Assembly (NCBI GenBank): GCA_049999725.1
Contig: JBNGIS010007960.1
Coordinates: forward strand, 1-23,192
DNA: 23,192 nucleotides
DNA from: Haplomitrium mnioides
Taxonomy: Eukaryota; Marchantiophyta; Haplomitriopsida; Calobryales
Reading direction: 5' to 3'
Below the pieces are notes generated by a model. It did no database searches. It saw nothing but the letters and a program-made list of their open reading frames with translations, and was not told the DNA's origin. Made by a program: the position numbers and the translations under genes. Shown here one piece after another: positions 1 to 10,511 of the stretch. The first letter of the stretch is position 1. Each line of letters begins with the position of its first letter.

Positions 1-398
1 AAGTTAGAGATGAGATTTCCATTTGTTGTACAAATATTCATGTTTAATGGAGAAGTTAGAGATAAGATTTCAATTTGGTATACAAATATCATTGTTTAAA
101 GCAAAAGGTATAGATGCGATTTCCATTTGTTTTTCAAATACCTATGTTTAAAGCAGAAGCTAGAGATGAGATTTTCATTTGTTGTATAAATATCCATGTT
201 CAAATGAGAAGCTAGAGATGCAATTTCTATTTGTTTTGCAAATATCCATGTTCAAAGCAGAAGTTAGAGATGAGATTTCCATTTGTTACACAAATGTCCA
301 TGTTTAAACCAGAAGTTAGAGATGCAATTTCTACTTGTTCTACAAATATCCATGTTCAAAGTAGAAGTTAGAGATGAGATTCTTATTTGTTGTACAAA
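1..398. repeat. 52-bp tandem repeat array, left arm
   Basis: About 7.6 copies of a 52-bp monomer run head to tail. A typical unit begins AAGTTAGAGATGAGATTTCC and then contains ATTTGTTGTACAAATATCC and ATGTTCAAAGCAG. Monomers differ from one another by substitutions, with recurring variants such as GATGAGA, GATGCGA, GATGCAA and GATAAGA at one site. The array stops at base 398 inside a monomer, where the retrotransposon LTR begins, and resumes in phase at 22533. It is AT-rich and I see no gene in it. It could be a dispersed minisatellite or a chromosomal satellite (centromeric or subtelomeric); the window cannot tell which. Confidence 0.93.
394..398. repeat. Target-site duplication ACAAA, left copy (outer element)
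   Basis: The five bases ACAAA lie directly before the LTR terminus TGTCAC and occur again directly after the other LTR terminus at 22533-22537. Removing the element and one copy restores an ordinary monomer (TTGTACAAATATCC). Confidence 0.93.
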
Positions 399-548
399 TG
401 TCACTCCCCTATTCCATGCCTTAACCTTTCCTGTTACCTCTTTGGACGCAGGGGAGGACAGTTTCAGGGCTTTCAGGTTCTTTTTTGAGATGGCCCCTTG
501 CTAGCTACCACTTTTTGACCTTAAGAGTTCTCCCTTTCCTTACAAGCC

Positions 549-554
549 TTATAA
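549..554 (-). promoter_or_regulatory. Possible TATA-like element of the giant LTR (3' LTR copy)
   Basis: TTATAA lies about 150 bp from the 3' end of the LTR (minus strand). The same hexamer is kept at the matching place in the 5' LTR (19074-19079). If this is the core promoter, R plus U5 would be short, about 120 nt, and U3 very long. Only position and conservation support it. Confidence 0.25.
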
Positions 555-2085
555 TCACCACTCACTCTCTTCAGCTTGCACTCAAGTCAGTTGTTCATAC
601 ACCCCCAGATCCACATTCATAATCTCCCCAGATGTGCTTTGCGTGTAATTTCTTCACTTTATTCCAAGGGCCCAATGACTCAGACCCTGCCACCTTAGTT
701 ATGCTTTGAGGCAGAAATGTGCTCGTGACCTACACTAGTGAACAAACAACAAGTCTGAACTCCCCTTCTCAGGGTTGTCACAAGACTGTTACAACTTTTT
801 TTCCTAGCTATTCTAATATGAACTAATTTCTAAGCTCTACTATAGGATCAGAAACAAAGGGCATTCACCCCCAGGATCATTTAGCTGTGTCAAGGGACTT
901 GACTCCCCCTCCAGAGCTGTCCCAGGGTCTGCTCAACTAGTCATGATGTCTTCTAATCTACTACACCTCTAGAACACAAATGCAAATGCAATGCCACTTG
1001 CACACATATGCACAAACACACTTACATTATGTACTGCAAAGAGAAAGAGAGTCCTTGAAGGCCCTATGGACTGATCCACCAACTAAAACTTCCTTTTTGA
1101 ATCACTGGCTGCCTTCCAACCAACTTACCCACATACCCTTCTCTCTAGATAGTTTTCTACTTCCATCGCTAGAAGCCTTGGATTTACTTCCTCAGGATTG
1201 GAAGATGATTTCTTTCACTTCCACCTCTAGAAGACAGCCTTCTTGACTGCAGGTAGCTCACTCCACCCCAAGCCTCAACGGGTCCTCCTTCTCAGTGTGC
1301 AGACACTAACATAGACCCCCATTCTCAGCTCCACTCGAAGAATTGCACCAGAGTGTACTCCGAACACTCTAAATTGATGCTCTTACACAAATAATGAAGG
1401 GACTACTCCAAGCTCCTCACTTGGCAGCCTCCTTCAAGTTCTCAGCAAGCAAGAATCCCTTCTATCTCACGTATCGGTCCACCTCTGCTCTAATCCACTC
1501 ACGGGGACAAGTTCATCTGGATCGCCCGAGCCTCTAGAGCTCCTCACTCAACGATTCTTGGCGCCCCTCCAGTCCACCTCTGAGCCCACACTTACCCCCT
1601 GGAGCTAGTTCACCCGCTTCACGCAGCTTCTTACCAAATTCTTCCTCCTGCCTTACCTTGTTGCAAAATCCCTGTCTTGAGGTCACTGTTGCGTCCTTAG
1701 ATTGCTCGTGCATCAACCTGAACAAAATCAGAGGCCCTCAATGTATACCCCCCGAGCACTGATCCCTCGAGCCCGATCCAAGCAGAAGTCGTTAATCCCA
1801 TTGGCTCGGAATAGGAGGTGATGACGCGTGTCCCGCGAGGTTATTATTCCCGTTACAATGGAACAGGAGAAGGCGCCGTGTGTCCTATCGGTTGGTTGGG
1901 AAAAGCCAAGTACAAAGGTAACTTCAATGGGGAGTCCGAGGAATCTTGCAGGTCGAGATTCTGCATATTCACGTAGAGCCAAGTTCAAAGGGTTCCTTGG
2001 AACAGAGTTCCGAAATGCCCCGCGGACCCTAGTCCACGGAATCTCTGTAGATTCCCTCAAAGATCCCAAGTGACCCTCCAAGCGT

Positions 2086-2516
2086 CACGTCATCCGAGGC
2101 CCTGCCGTCCGACGCTGCCTTGTAAAGGGGTAGGCGGACTGTTATGCTAACCTCCTCTTTTGAAGTTGACCTACTCATGGCCCAAGACCCGAGGGGGTCC
2201 CACCTGCTGTCGCATGTCTTCTGACTTGCTCAAGGCTCCCGGAGTCACCACGTCATCCAAAGAGCACCGCCCAATGCCGCCCCGCAAAGGGGTAGGCAGA
2301 CCGTTGGGGTGACTTTCTTCTGAGGTTGACCCGTGGAAATCCCTCTGAGCTTCTCAAGACGCCACGTCATCCGAAGGCCGCCGTCCGACGCCGCCCTGCA
2401 AAGGGGTAGGCAGACCGTCGGGCTGACCTTCTTCCGAGGTTGATCCGCTGACTTTCTTCTCATTCGTTCATGCTTCCGTAAACTTCCGTGGACTCCTTGC
2501 GCTCGCCACGTCATCC
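2086..2516 (-). promoter_or_regulatory. Tandem sub-repeats carrying TGACGTGG-type sites, 3' LTR
   Basis: Four copies of CACGTCATCC start at 2086, 2249, 2363 and 2507. In the element's sense direction they read GGATGACGTG, and three extend to GGATGACGTGG. Between them recurs a block with GCAAAGGGGTAGGCAGACCG. Spacings are 163, 114 and 144 bp. TGACGTGG combines the TGACG core of as-1/hexamer sites with the ACGTGG of G-box/ABRE sites, both known plant bZIP targets. A role as a U3 enhancer array is inference; the repetition itself is seen directly. The 5' LTR carries the same four places (20622-21049), two of them mutated. Confidence 0.6.
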
Positions 2517-2744
2517 GAAGAACCCCTCCTCACTGAGTAAGAACTGTGCTGATGTCGTCGTTTCATCATCCCTTCGAGATAAGAACAATACGCGCGCTCG
2601 AGACTCCCTTCGTTAAGTTTTCAAAAAGATTGATATAGGAACTACAAGGCCCTTTTGAATCATTCGCCCTTCTGTCAAACTTTCAAATGTCGCGGCCGTA
2701 CCCCGTCAAACTTTCTTACTTTGTCTTGCCAAATCTATGAAGGA

Positions 2745-3170
2745 TCATCCTTTCGGCGTTGCTTGCTCCTCCACCGGTCGGATATACGCTAAGTCATTTT
2801 TTCGGCAGACTCTATCTAGCTCTTTGATTCTTCGATAAATCGCCTTTTCGGTGTATCCTTCTTCTCCCCCAATTGGCTCGACAACATATCGCCCTTCTGG
2901 CTCATCCTTCTTCCCATTGGACGGTTCGCGATGGATCACCATTTCAACACTGCTGCTCTTTGTCTGACCGAATCGGTAATTTGTCCCCCTTTCGGCTTTC
3001 CTCTACTTTTCCTCCTGTCAGATCTCCGCTAAGTCACCCCTTCGGCTTCCACGGTTCTCCATTGGTCGGATCGTCGATAGATCACCTCTTCAGCACTCGT
3101 TGGTTCTCCTTTGACCGGACCCACGACAAGTCACCTTTTCAAGTGATTCCTCCTTGCTCTCCGGTTGGGC
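2745..3170 (-). repeat. Degenerate internal tandem repeats of the 3' LTR
   Basis: Imperfect units recur that contain combinations of TTGRCCGGA or GGTCGGAT, then a GCTAAGTCACC or GATAGATCACC type segment, then CTTTTCGGC. Unit length varies from roughly 49 to 70 bp. The matching part of the 5' LTR (about 21280-21720) has at least one extra unit. I see no coding signal; it looks like replication- or recombination-driven expansion inside U3. Confidence 0.6.
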
Positions 3171-3952
3171 CTCTCAATAGAGCCCTATTAAGCAGGCCCT
3201 CCACGTCGGAAGATGGATCGGAACCCACTTTACCGGGTTCCCCACTTTAACTCCGTGAGGTTTTGCGGGCTCCGCCACTCTCCGTGAAGGTCCTCGGGCT
3301 CCCTGGAGCCGCCACGCCATCCGTGGAGTCTCCCAAAGTGCTCCGGAGATGCCACGTTTCCGTAGAATCTTCAGGGAACTCCACGTTTCCGCTAGGATCC
3401 GTGGATTCGAAGGAAAATGTCGATCGGCCCTTGTAGAGTGCGATCCTGCTTGCGGGATCGAGGCGTCCCCCTTCTCTGGCCTAGCTTGCCCTTCTGACAA
3501 TCCCGACTCCTCCTTTCTTCCGTGATCCTTGCTTCCTTATGTGTGGTAGGCTGCAAGCAATGTCGGCGGCCTCTCTCTCTCCTCTGAGTGCTTTCAAAAT
3601 GCTGCATTGTAGATTCGTTCTCCCCCTGCAATCGCTTCGCCTTAGGCGGGCGTTCCCTTCCCTCTCACTCGACCTTGATCCCCGTATCGCCATGAGGCCT
3701 ACGGGTTCTCACTTGCCCAATACGGATTTTGTAGTGGTACCCCTCCTCTGGCTGGCGATCACTACCTCCTTCTCTCTCTTCTGCCATGATCCTATTTTCC
3801 TCCAAGGATTCATGTGCCTTGCTCTTACTAGCTGATTGAGATCAATCCGCTGCTCCCAAGGTGCCTTCATACTTGCAAAGAGGGCATTGTGCCAATGCTG
3901 CTTCCGGTTTCTTGAATTTTGCCTTATTACCCCAATTCAGTGTTTGACATAA

Positions 3953-3962
3953 CTCCCCCTTC
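3953..3962 (-). other. Polypurine tract of the outer element
   Basis: On the minus strand the bases just before the 3' LTR read GAAGGGGGAG, then TTA, then the LTR start TGTCAA. A purine run abutting the 3' LTR is the expected plus-strand DNA primer site. It confirms that the left LTR is the 3' LTR. About 155 bp of non-coding sequence separates it from the end of integrase, with no env-like frame. Confidence 0.75.
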
Positions 3963-4118
3963 AAGTGTGAAGCGTCCCCGCGAACACACTTCTTCTCCCT
4001 CACTCTGCTGGGTGCCTCTGCTGACTGATCGTTGGCTCCAATTCTGCAACTTTGCAATACAACCCCACAAAATGCCCCCCCTCCCACAAAACACACACAA
4101 ACACACCCACATAACAGC

Positions 4119-5290
4119 TTACCTGTGTTGGTTGGGCACCCTTGATGGAGTCACAACTGAGCCCTTTTCCATTTCCTCCTGATTTTTGTACCTCTTCAAC
4201 CTGTTGAAGTGCACCCTGTTGGCGAACTTGTGACCCTCCAGTGTCTCCAGCTCTGATGACCCATTCCGGTGGAGCTTCTTCAGAATGAATGGCCCCATCC
4301 ATCTTGTGTGCAATTTTCCAGGAAAATACACAAACTTGCTGTCATATAACAACACCAGATTTCCCTCCCGGAGGTCAGTTGGTTTGAGCCCCTTGTCATG
4401 CTGCCTCTTCCTGAGCTCTTGTTGGTGCTCCAACCTCCCTTGGGCTAACTCTTTGGTTTCTTCCAGACCCTCCAGTTGATAGAGCCTCTCCCTACTACTC
4501 TGCTTCTCAGCCATCCTCTCCTCCTCCAACAACCTTCGAGTGGGCACCTCATACTCCACAAGCACCAGGGCATGTTGTCCAAAGACCAAAAATAGGGACA
4601 ATGACCCGTTGTGGTCTTGTAAGCCAAGTTGTAAGCATGGGTGGCAATGACCAGCTTGAGATCCCAATCGGCTTTGTTCGCTGCTACTATCTTGCTAAGG
4701 ATTTTCCCCATGATTCCATTAGCCCTTTCTGTTAAGCCACTAGCCTTGGGGTGGTAAGCAATGGTCCTCTTGTACTTGATCAGGTATTAATTGGTTAGGT
4801 CTTTGATTACCTGATTGATGAAGTGTGTCCCCTGATCGCTGACCAACTCCAAAGGAGGCCCAAACCTGCAAAACATCTGCTCATAGAGGAAGGCTGCCAC
4901 TATCTTGGCATCATCCTTCCTAGTTGCTCTGGCCTCCACCCACTTTGTGGCATAATCTGTGGCCAACAGTATGTACCTGTTGCCCTTCTGAGTGGAAGGT
5001 GCAATTGGACCAATGAAGTCGATCCCCCACTTCTCAAATAGTGCCAAAAGGATGATGGGCACCAGAGGATGATGCTGGTTTGCTGCAGGCCTCCATATCC
5101 TATAGCATGCATCACATCTCCTCACCTAAAAATGCACATTCCTGTGCAAGGTGGGCCACCAATAGCTTGCATCCAGGACCTTCTTGATGGTGGTGTCTGT
5201 TGCAAAGTGGCCTCCCACCTCCTCTCCATGGAGCGCCTGCATCACCACTGTGGACTGATCCCGCTCTAAGCAGCGTCTTATCATCTCGTT
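4119..5290 (-). pseudogene. Integrase of the outer element (broken)
   Basis: This is the last domain of the outer polyprotein. In order on the minus strand: a degenerate HHCC zinc-binding part (about 5250-5100) with HGEEVGGHF and RRCDAC; the catalytic core with Asp in GIDFIGPI, Asp in LVSDQGTHF and Glu in SGLTERANG; and a C-terminal part with KLHTRWMGPFILKKL, the GPY/F-type module. Between the second Asp and the Glu there are exactly 35 codons, the DX35E spacing, so all three catalytic residues survive. Breaks: a frameshift near 5290, TAG at 5126-5128, TAA at 4787-4789 inside the DX35E interval, and a frameshift near 4560-4600. The core is still clearly recognisable, so decay is moderate. No chromodomain follows. 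Confidence 0.9.
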
Positions 5291-7128
5291 ATACCCTCTC
5301 TTGTGTAATATATATACCTTTAATCAAGAAGTCTGGTCTCACCATCCTGAGGAACATGACAGCCTCCTCTCTGCTGATGCCCTGTGGGAGTTGAGTGGAA
5401 TAGAGGAATTCAGTGATGAAGGCGTAATCCGTGGTCCTCCCCACCTTCACTTGGAACAGGTGTTCATCCGGGAATTCATCACCCATCTCATGTTCGTTAA
5501 GAGGCCCTGCAATCTTGGAGAAGAAGTCTGCATTGATGTGCTTCTTCCTAGGCTTGATCTTGACATCAAAGTTAAATTCCTGCAAAAGAAGCACCCATCT
5601 TGCAATTTGACCGATGACGTTTGGCTTGTTCACCATGTACTTGAGTGCATTATGATCCGTGTGGAAGATCACTTTATGTTGCAACAAGTAATGCATGAAC
5701 CTCTTCAGGGCATATATGATTCCCAGAGCCTCCCAATCTGTTGTAGAGTAGTTCTTCTCTGCTGGTGCTAGCGGCCTGCTGGCAAAGTAGATAGGGTGGT
5801 CATGTCCCTGATCATCCATCTGGGATAGCACTGCTCCAATGCAGAACCCAGATACATCAATCATCATATGGAAGTCCTTTCTCCAACTGGAAGGGACTAG
5901 GATAGGGGCACTGGCCAACCTCTTCTTCAATTCCCTGAAACTTTCCAGCCTTTCAGGAGTGGCCTTGAATGTGCTACCCCCTTGGTCATTTGGGTGAGGG
6001 GTAGGGCCACTAAGGCGAATTGGTCGATGAATCTTCTGTAGTATCCAACACACCCCAGGAAGCCTTGCACCTCCTTCAGACTGGTAGGAAAGGCCACTTT
6101 CAACCAGTTGGTGATCTTCTCCTGATCCACCTCTATTCCTTTGTTTGAAATTTGGTGTCCGAGGAGTATTCCCTCCTTCACCCCAAAGAAGCATTTGCGT
6201 AGATGCAACCTCAGCCCAATTTCTCTACACCTTTGAAGGGTGAGCCTCACATCCCGCTCGTGGTCTTCTAGCTTGCCATACACCACAAAATCGTCAATGA
6301 ACACCTCCAAGAATTTCCTGAGGTAGTCGTGGAAGACGTTCATCATCATCCGATGGAAAGTACTTGGTGCATTGCACAAACCGAATGGCATCCTCCAGAA
6401 AGCAAACACCCTCCATTCTGTGGTGAATGTTGTCTTGAGCTGATCCTCCTCCCGGTTCCAAATCTGGTTATATCCGGAGTACCCATCCAGGAAGCTGTAC
6501 ACCTCCTGCCCTGCCACCAGGTCCAGCACCCCATCCATGAAAGGCAACGGATAGTGGTCTTTCTTTGTGTCATCGTTCAATTTCCAAAAATCTTGGTATA
6601 CCCGGATCTTCTTCTCCCCATCCTGTCCCACCTTCTTGGGCACTACTACCAAGTGAGACACCCACTCACTATTGAGGAAAGGATAGATGAAGTCTGCTTC
6701 CAAGAGCATGTCTATCTCCTCCATCACTAGTAGAGAGAATTGAGGATTCAATCGATATTATCTCTGACGCACTGGGATTGCAGTGGGCTCCAGGTCAATC
6801 CGATGCTCTCCCAATTGCCTTGGGACACCCTTCAGATCTACGTGACTCCAAGCGAAGGCGTCACTGAAGTTGTGTAGGAGATTGGTGAGGACCTGCTCCT
6901 CTTCTCTTGGCAACTGGGAGTCAATATAGAAGGTGTGTCCTTCTCGGACCACCAGCTGCTTGTGTTGGGCATTCCGCACCATCCCCATCTCATTCCGTCC
7001 ATTGTTGCCTTATGTTGGCATCAGAGTAGCCAATCTCACTCCTCCTTCTTCTCGAGGAGCTTCTATGGGCCTCCCCGTGTCCGTTTCCTTCATTCAATGA
7101 GGTCCTTCGGATATGTCACCCTGAGGAT
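5289..7128 (-). pseudogene. Reverse transcriptase and RNase H of the outer element (broken)
   Basis: The RT fingers and palm run from about 6990 to 6000. Visible motifs are VPKK, a variant of the first catalytic region (VYQDFWKLND), SFLDGYSGYNQI, MPFGLCNAPSTF, and EVFIDDFVVYG around 6290, where the active-site pair is IDD (commonly MDD or VDD). GHQISNKGIEVDQEKI after it resembles Athila-type RT. RNase H follows (about 5920-5480) with DVSGFCIGAVLSQ, YFASRPLAPAEKNYST, HTDHNALKYM and ARW. Breaks: a TAA near 6754 at the RT N-terminus, a frameshift near 6000 between RT and RNase H, and another near 5290. The part at about 6989-7128 is the protease-RT linker, cut off from its upstream half (12079-12300) by the chromovirus. 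The linker also has stops. Confidence 0.92.
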
Positions 7129-7133
7129 CTTGA
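7129..7133. repeat. Probable target-site duplication CTTGA, left copy (chromovirus)
   Basis: CTTGA precedes the LTR terminus TGTAG, whereas CCCGG follows the other terminus at 12074-12078. The two differ at three of five places, always T/C or A/G. I read them as a decayed 5-bp duplication because both termini are otherwise clear and the flanking outer pol parts are adjacent in the expected order. Confidence 0.5.
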
Positions 7134-7524
7134 TGTAGAAGAAACTCATAGACCAAATCCAAATGAGTAAGAATTCATGAAGAAACTCTAATAGAGTTCT
7201 TCAACCAAAAGCAACTCAAGGTCTAAGCTAAGACCAAGAGTGCAAGCAAAAGCCAAGCAACCAAAGAACCCAAGTGATTTAAGAGGAACTCCAGAATGAG
7301 GAGTGGGGCTAAGAAGCCCTTCTATTTATATAAGAGAAGAGGGTGTCCTTCCTCTTTCTTCACTTACAAGTCACTTCTAATTTCAGCCCTAAATGTGACT
7401 CTCTACCAAAAGTGACTTCAAAGACAAGTAATCAAATCTTAACCCTAAAAGTGATGCACTACCACTTCCTTCACTCCTCTCTATTTTCTTATAAATAGCA
7501 CAACCTTATGCTTGTACTATTACA
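7134..7524 (-). repeat. 3' LTR of the chromovirus (391 bp)
   Basis: Terminal bases on the plus strand are TGTAGAAG and CTATTACA. It matches 11684-12073 over its full length with about 95% identity by eye. Most differences are transitions, with a small indel near the plus-strand start. Confidence 0.93.
7323..7333 (-). promoter_or_regulatory. TATA box in the chromovirus 3' LTR
   Basis: The minus strand reads TTATATAAATA about 195 nt into the LTR, a good plant TATA match at a suitable place for a U3/R boundary about 30 nt downstream. The equivalent site in the 5' LTR (near 11872-11882) reads TTGTATGAATA, two transitions away, so the promoter that would drive the element appears damaged. Confidence 0.55.
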
Positions 7525-7537
7525 TAATCCATGGCTG

Positions 7538-7787
7538 CTAATCGATGACGTCCTTGTCATTGCCGCAACTTTCAAAAATTTTAATAGCTTCTTGAACATT
7601 CTTAAGATTTGAAGAAGGTTCTCAAGTAGCGTCATGAAGTGGATAGCCTTTCCACAAAACCTTGTATTGAGCTTGTGGATGCCTCCCTCGCTTGATAACT
7701 CTTTTCGCCAAAATGTGGTCTACTTCAAATTCTTCATGATCATGAAGAACAATGGCTAGAGGAGGAAGTTGAACACGATTTGGAAAG
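7538..7787 (-). pseudogene. Chromodomain at the chromovirus integrase C-terminus (one stop)
   Basis: A minus-strand frame, shifted relative to integrase, encodes a recognisable chromodomain: EEFEVDHILAKR, then QYKVLWKGYP, then a segment ending NVQEAIKIFES, about 55 residues. In chromoviruses this domain reads histone marks and is thought to steer integration towards heterochromatin. The conserved Trp codon of the usual ATWEP motif is TGA at 7622-7624 (TGG to TGA), just after HDAT. The frame ends at TAG 7538-7540, only 13 bp from the 3' LTR. It is too short and frame-shifted to stand out as an independent gene. Confidence 0.85.
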
Positions 7788-8999
7788 AAGATGGACTAGG
7801 AACAAAAGGCTTAAGTTTAGACACATGGAACACGGGATGAATCTTCATATGAAGAGGAAGATCAAGTTTATAAGCAACGGGAGAAATAACTTGAGAAATA
7901 GAGAAAGGACCAATCCAAGCAGGGTATAACTTATGGACTTAAGTCTCTAAATACAATGGAAGATTATGAGTGGATAATATAACTTGGTCACCTACAACAT
8001 AAGAGCAATCCTGACGATGTTTATCGGCAAATTGTTTTTGTCGATTTTGAGCAATAACAACATGGTTTCTGGCATCTTGCAACAAGGAAGATAAACAAGA
8101 CAAAAAAATAGAAAGGCTGGAAACATTGGAAGACGAAGGAGAAAGCAAACTATCGGGAACAAGAGGATGTTGACCCGAATAAAGAAAGAAAGGAGAAAAG
8201 CCAGTACTTGCTTGTTTGGAGTTGTTGTATGCAAACTCCACAGCCGGTAAAAAACTATCCCAATCCGTATGATGAACATTGATAAATGCTCAAAGCATAT
8301 CCTCCACAGTGCGATTTTCCCGTTCAGTTTGCCCATCTGTTTGAGGATGATGCGTCGTAGATATAGACAGTTTGGTACCCAAAAGTGTGAATAACTCTCA
8401 CCAAAACTTCCCAGTGAATCGTGGATCTCTATTAGATATAAGTACCTTTGGCATTCCATGATATCAAAAAATTGTATCAAAATAAATCTTTGCCAATTGT
8501 GGAGCATCCACCGTATCCACTGTCGGTGCTAGATGAATTTGCTTGCTTAGCTTATCCACAAACACCACAATAGCCATATATCCACAAGGCGTGGTTGGAA
8601 GCGAAGTGATAAGATCCAAACTTACATGTTCCCACTGAGCAGTAGGAATCGATAATGGTTGTAGAAGACCAGCTGGTTTTTGATTTGAAGCCTTGTTTCG
8701 TTGACAACTTTCACAAGAACGAACAAAGCCACAAACATCTCGAGCTAGGTTTGGCCACCACCAAGTCCGCTGAAGCAACTCTATAGTCTTGTCTACTCCA
8801 AGATGCCCAGAAATCGGAATATCATGTGCTTCTTGTAAACATGCCATTCTAAGCACATCATCTTGTGGAACATATATTTGATAGCCTTGATAGAGAATAC
8901 CATCCCGAATGGAAAAGCTATGATACTCACTATCTTGGACCGCCAAACGTGCTTTAACAAGAGTAAAGAAGGCGTCTTCTTGCAACTTTTGTCGAAAGC
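7752..8999 (-). pseudogene. Integrase of the chromovirus (broken, catalytic Asp lost)
   Basis: In order: the H2C2 zinc-binding part (about 8850-8700) with GHLGVDKT, WWWPNLARDV and CESCQRNK; the core with Asp in VSLDLITSLP; a second catalytic site reading SNRDPRF where chromoviral integrases normally have SDRDPRF (codon AAT at 8431-8433, consistent with GAT to AAT); Glu in TDGQTEREN, 35 codons further on; then FAYNNS; and a C-terminal GPF module followed by [13 protein letters not shown]. All lie in one frame broken by stops near 8465, 8405, 8290 and 7940. A frameshift near 7780 separates it from the chromodomain. The lost Asp would abolish strand transfer even if the stops were absent. Confidence 0.9.
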
Positions 9000-10500
9000 C
9001 ATCACTGGTTGCTTCATCAAGATGTAATATGCTAGCATTTGCTATCTCTAATGTATTTATTTGATGATCCAGTCTTCAAGACAATGCATCAGAAATAGTG
9101 TGGAACCTTCTTGACTTGTACTCCAACTTGAAATCAAAGAGTTGTAGTTGATCTTCCCATCGATGATGACGACTTGTCATATTTTCCAAGTGGATGGCTT
9201 AAAGAAATGGCTTGTGGTCTATGCGCATAGGTATAGGTTTGCCCAAAAGATAGTGTCTCCACACCTTGGTAGCATAAACCATTGCTAATTGCTCTCGATC
9301 TCTTGCAGAATAATTTCTCTCTGTCGCATTCAATCGGCATGACATGAAGGCAATTGGATGAAGTCCATCCTCAAACTCTTGTTGTAAAACCACTCCAATA
9401 GCAAAATTAGAAGCATCAAAATCAACTATACAATGCCTCTTTGGATCATATGGTTGAAGAATTGGACGAGATGTCACCGCATTCTTGAGTTGTTGAAATG
9501 CCACTTGCTCCATGGTCGTCCATTTGAACTTTGCATCCTTCCCTAGTAAATCTGTAAGCGGTGCAACAATATGAGCATAGTAATGAATGAATCTTTGATA
9601 AAAACTTGCTAATCCATTAAAATCTCGAACATCCTTTGCATCATTCGGTGTTGGCCACTCTGCAATAGCCTTAATTTTCTCTTCCTCCATCTTGATGCCA
9701 TCCGTAGAGACTTTATGTCCTAGATAAGTCATCTCTTGCTTCCAAAACTCATACTTAGACTTTTTGCAATAAAACTTCCAATTACGCAGTCATTGTAGTA
9801 CCTCCTTGAGATGAGCGCAATGCTCAACTTCACTTTTACTAAGATAAGGATATCGTCCAAAAATACCAACACTGACTTATCCAATAACCCATCAAAAACT
9901 CGATGCATTTGATCCATGAATATCGTCGGAGCATCAGTATGACCAAATGTTAGAACTTTCTACTCAAAATGCCCATACCTTGTGCGAAAAGCTGTCTTTG
10001 GTACATCACTTGGCTTGATTGGAATTTGCCAATAGCCACTTCGAAGATCCAACTTAGAAAAGAATCGTGCACCACTCAATTGATCCAACAAATCATCAAT
10101 ACGAGGTAGAGGATAGGCATTCTTCACTGTTTGATTGTTCAATCCTCAATAATCTATACAAAGACAAAAGCCACCATCTTTCTTTGGCACAAAGAATACC
10201 GGAGCTCCCCAAAGAGAAGTACTATGTTGAATAAAATCCTTCTAAAAAAGATCCGTCAATGTCTTTCGAAGCTCCTCTAATTCTTGTCGTGATAGCCGAT
10301 ATATAGGTCGACTATAAGGAGTGCTTCTCGGTATCAACTTAATCAGAAAAGGCATTCCCCAATCGTCTAGTAACCCCTTTGGCAAATCCTCCGGAAACAC
10401 ATCCGCAAACTCTTTCAAAATATCATCTATCATTAAGGTATGCGCACCTTTTTCCCCCTCCTTACTCAAGTCCATGATAGGCTTAATCTAAGCAGCAAAG
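9000..10500 (-). pseudogene. Reverse transcriptase and RNase H of the chromovirus (broken)
   Basis: RT begins with ILKEFADVFPEDLPKGL and PYSRPIYRLSRQELEEL, then [38 protein letters not shown], and FLDDILI near 9855 as the catalytic YXDD-type box. RNase H follows, with TYLGHKVSTDGIKM leading into the connection, then DFDASNFAIGVVLQQE, ERNYSARDREQLAMVY and RIDHKPF, the last close to 9200. Breaks: stops near 10240, 10146 (at the usual DYRGLN motif), 9957, 9196 and 9075; and a frameshift just after the FLDD box near 9840, after which the frame continues into integrase. Overall similarity to plant chromoviral pol is strong and decay is by point changes, not large deletions. Confidence 0.92.
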
Positions 10501-10511
10501 ATAGGCAACTC

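Larger units (their letters stand above)
399..3949 (-). repeat. 3' LTR of the outer element (3,551 bp)
   Basis: Read on the minus strand it starts TGTCAAACACTG and ends GGGGAGTGACA. It aligns along its length with 18924-22532; both begin the plus strand with TGTCACTCC and share long stretches such as AGGACAGTTTCAGGGCTTTC. In roughly 390 bp compared by eye (from about 420) I counted about 33 differences, mostly transitions. It is 58 bp shorter than its partner, largely because one 49-bp internal unit is missing. It holds no convincing gene: short frames on both strands fall in sub-repeats. Recognisable internal blocks are the 114-bp sub-repeats with CACGTCATCC motifs (2086-2516) and a degenerate CCGG/TTCGG-rich tandem region (about 2745-3170). 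Confidence 0.93.

Noticed and set aside
1-398. CRISPR-like array
   Set aside because: Units are contiguous 52-bp tandem copies without unique spacers, and the rest of the window is plant retrotransposon DNA.
3174-3835. Several 70-108 codon frames on both strands within the 3' LTR
   Set aside because: They overlap each other in repeat-rich U3 sequence, are not kept intact in the 5' LTR, and show no domain.
3950-4118. Possible env-like gene after integrase, as in some Athila elements
   Set aside because: Only about 170 bp separate integrase from the 3' LTR, and no signal peptide or membrane segment fits there.
5301-5771. 156-codon plus-strand open frame
   Set aside because: It lies opposite the outer RNase H, whose motifs are unmistakable on the minus strand; a shadow frame.
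6329-6730. 133-codon plus-strand open frame
   Set aside because: It lies opposite the outer RT core and has no recognisable features.
7992-8507. 171-codon minus-strand open frame in a different frame from integrase
   Set aside because: It overlaps the chromovirus integrase core out of frame, is very rich in Leu/Phe/Ile, and contains none of the integrase motifs; a by-product of the AT-rich coding strand.
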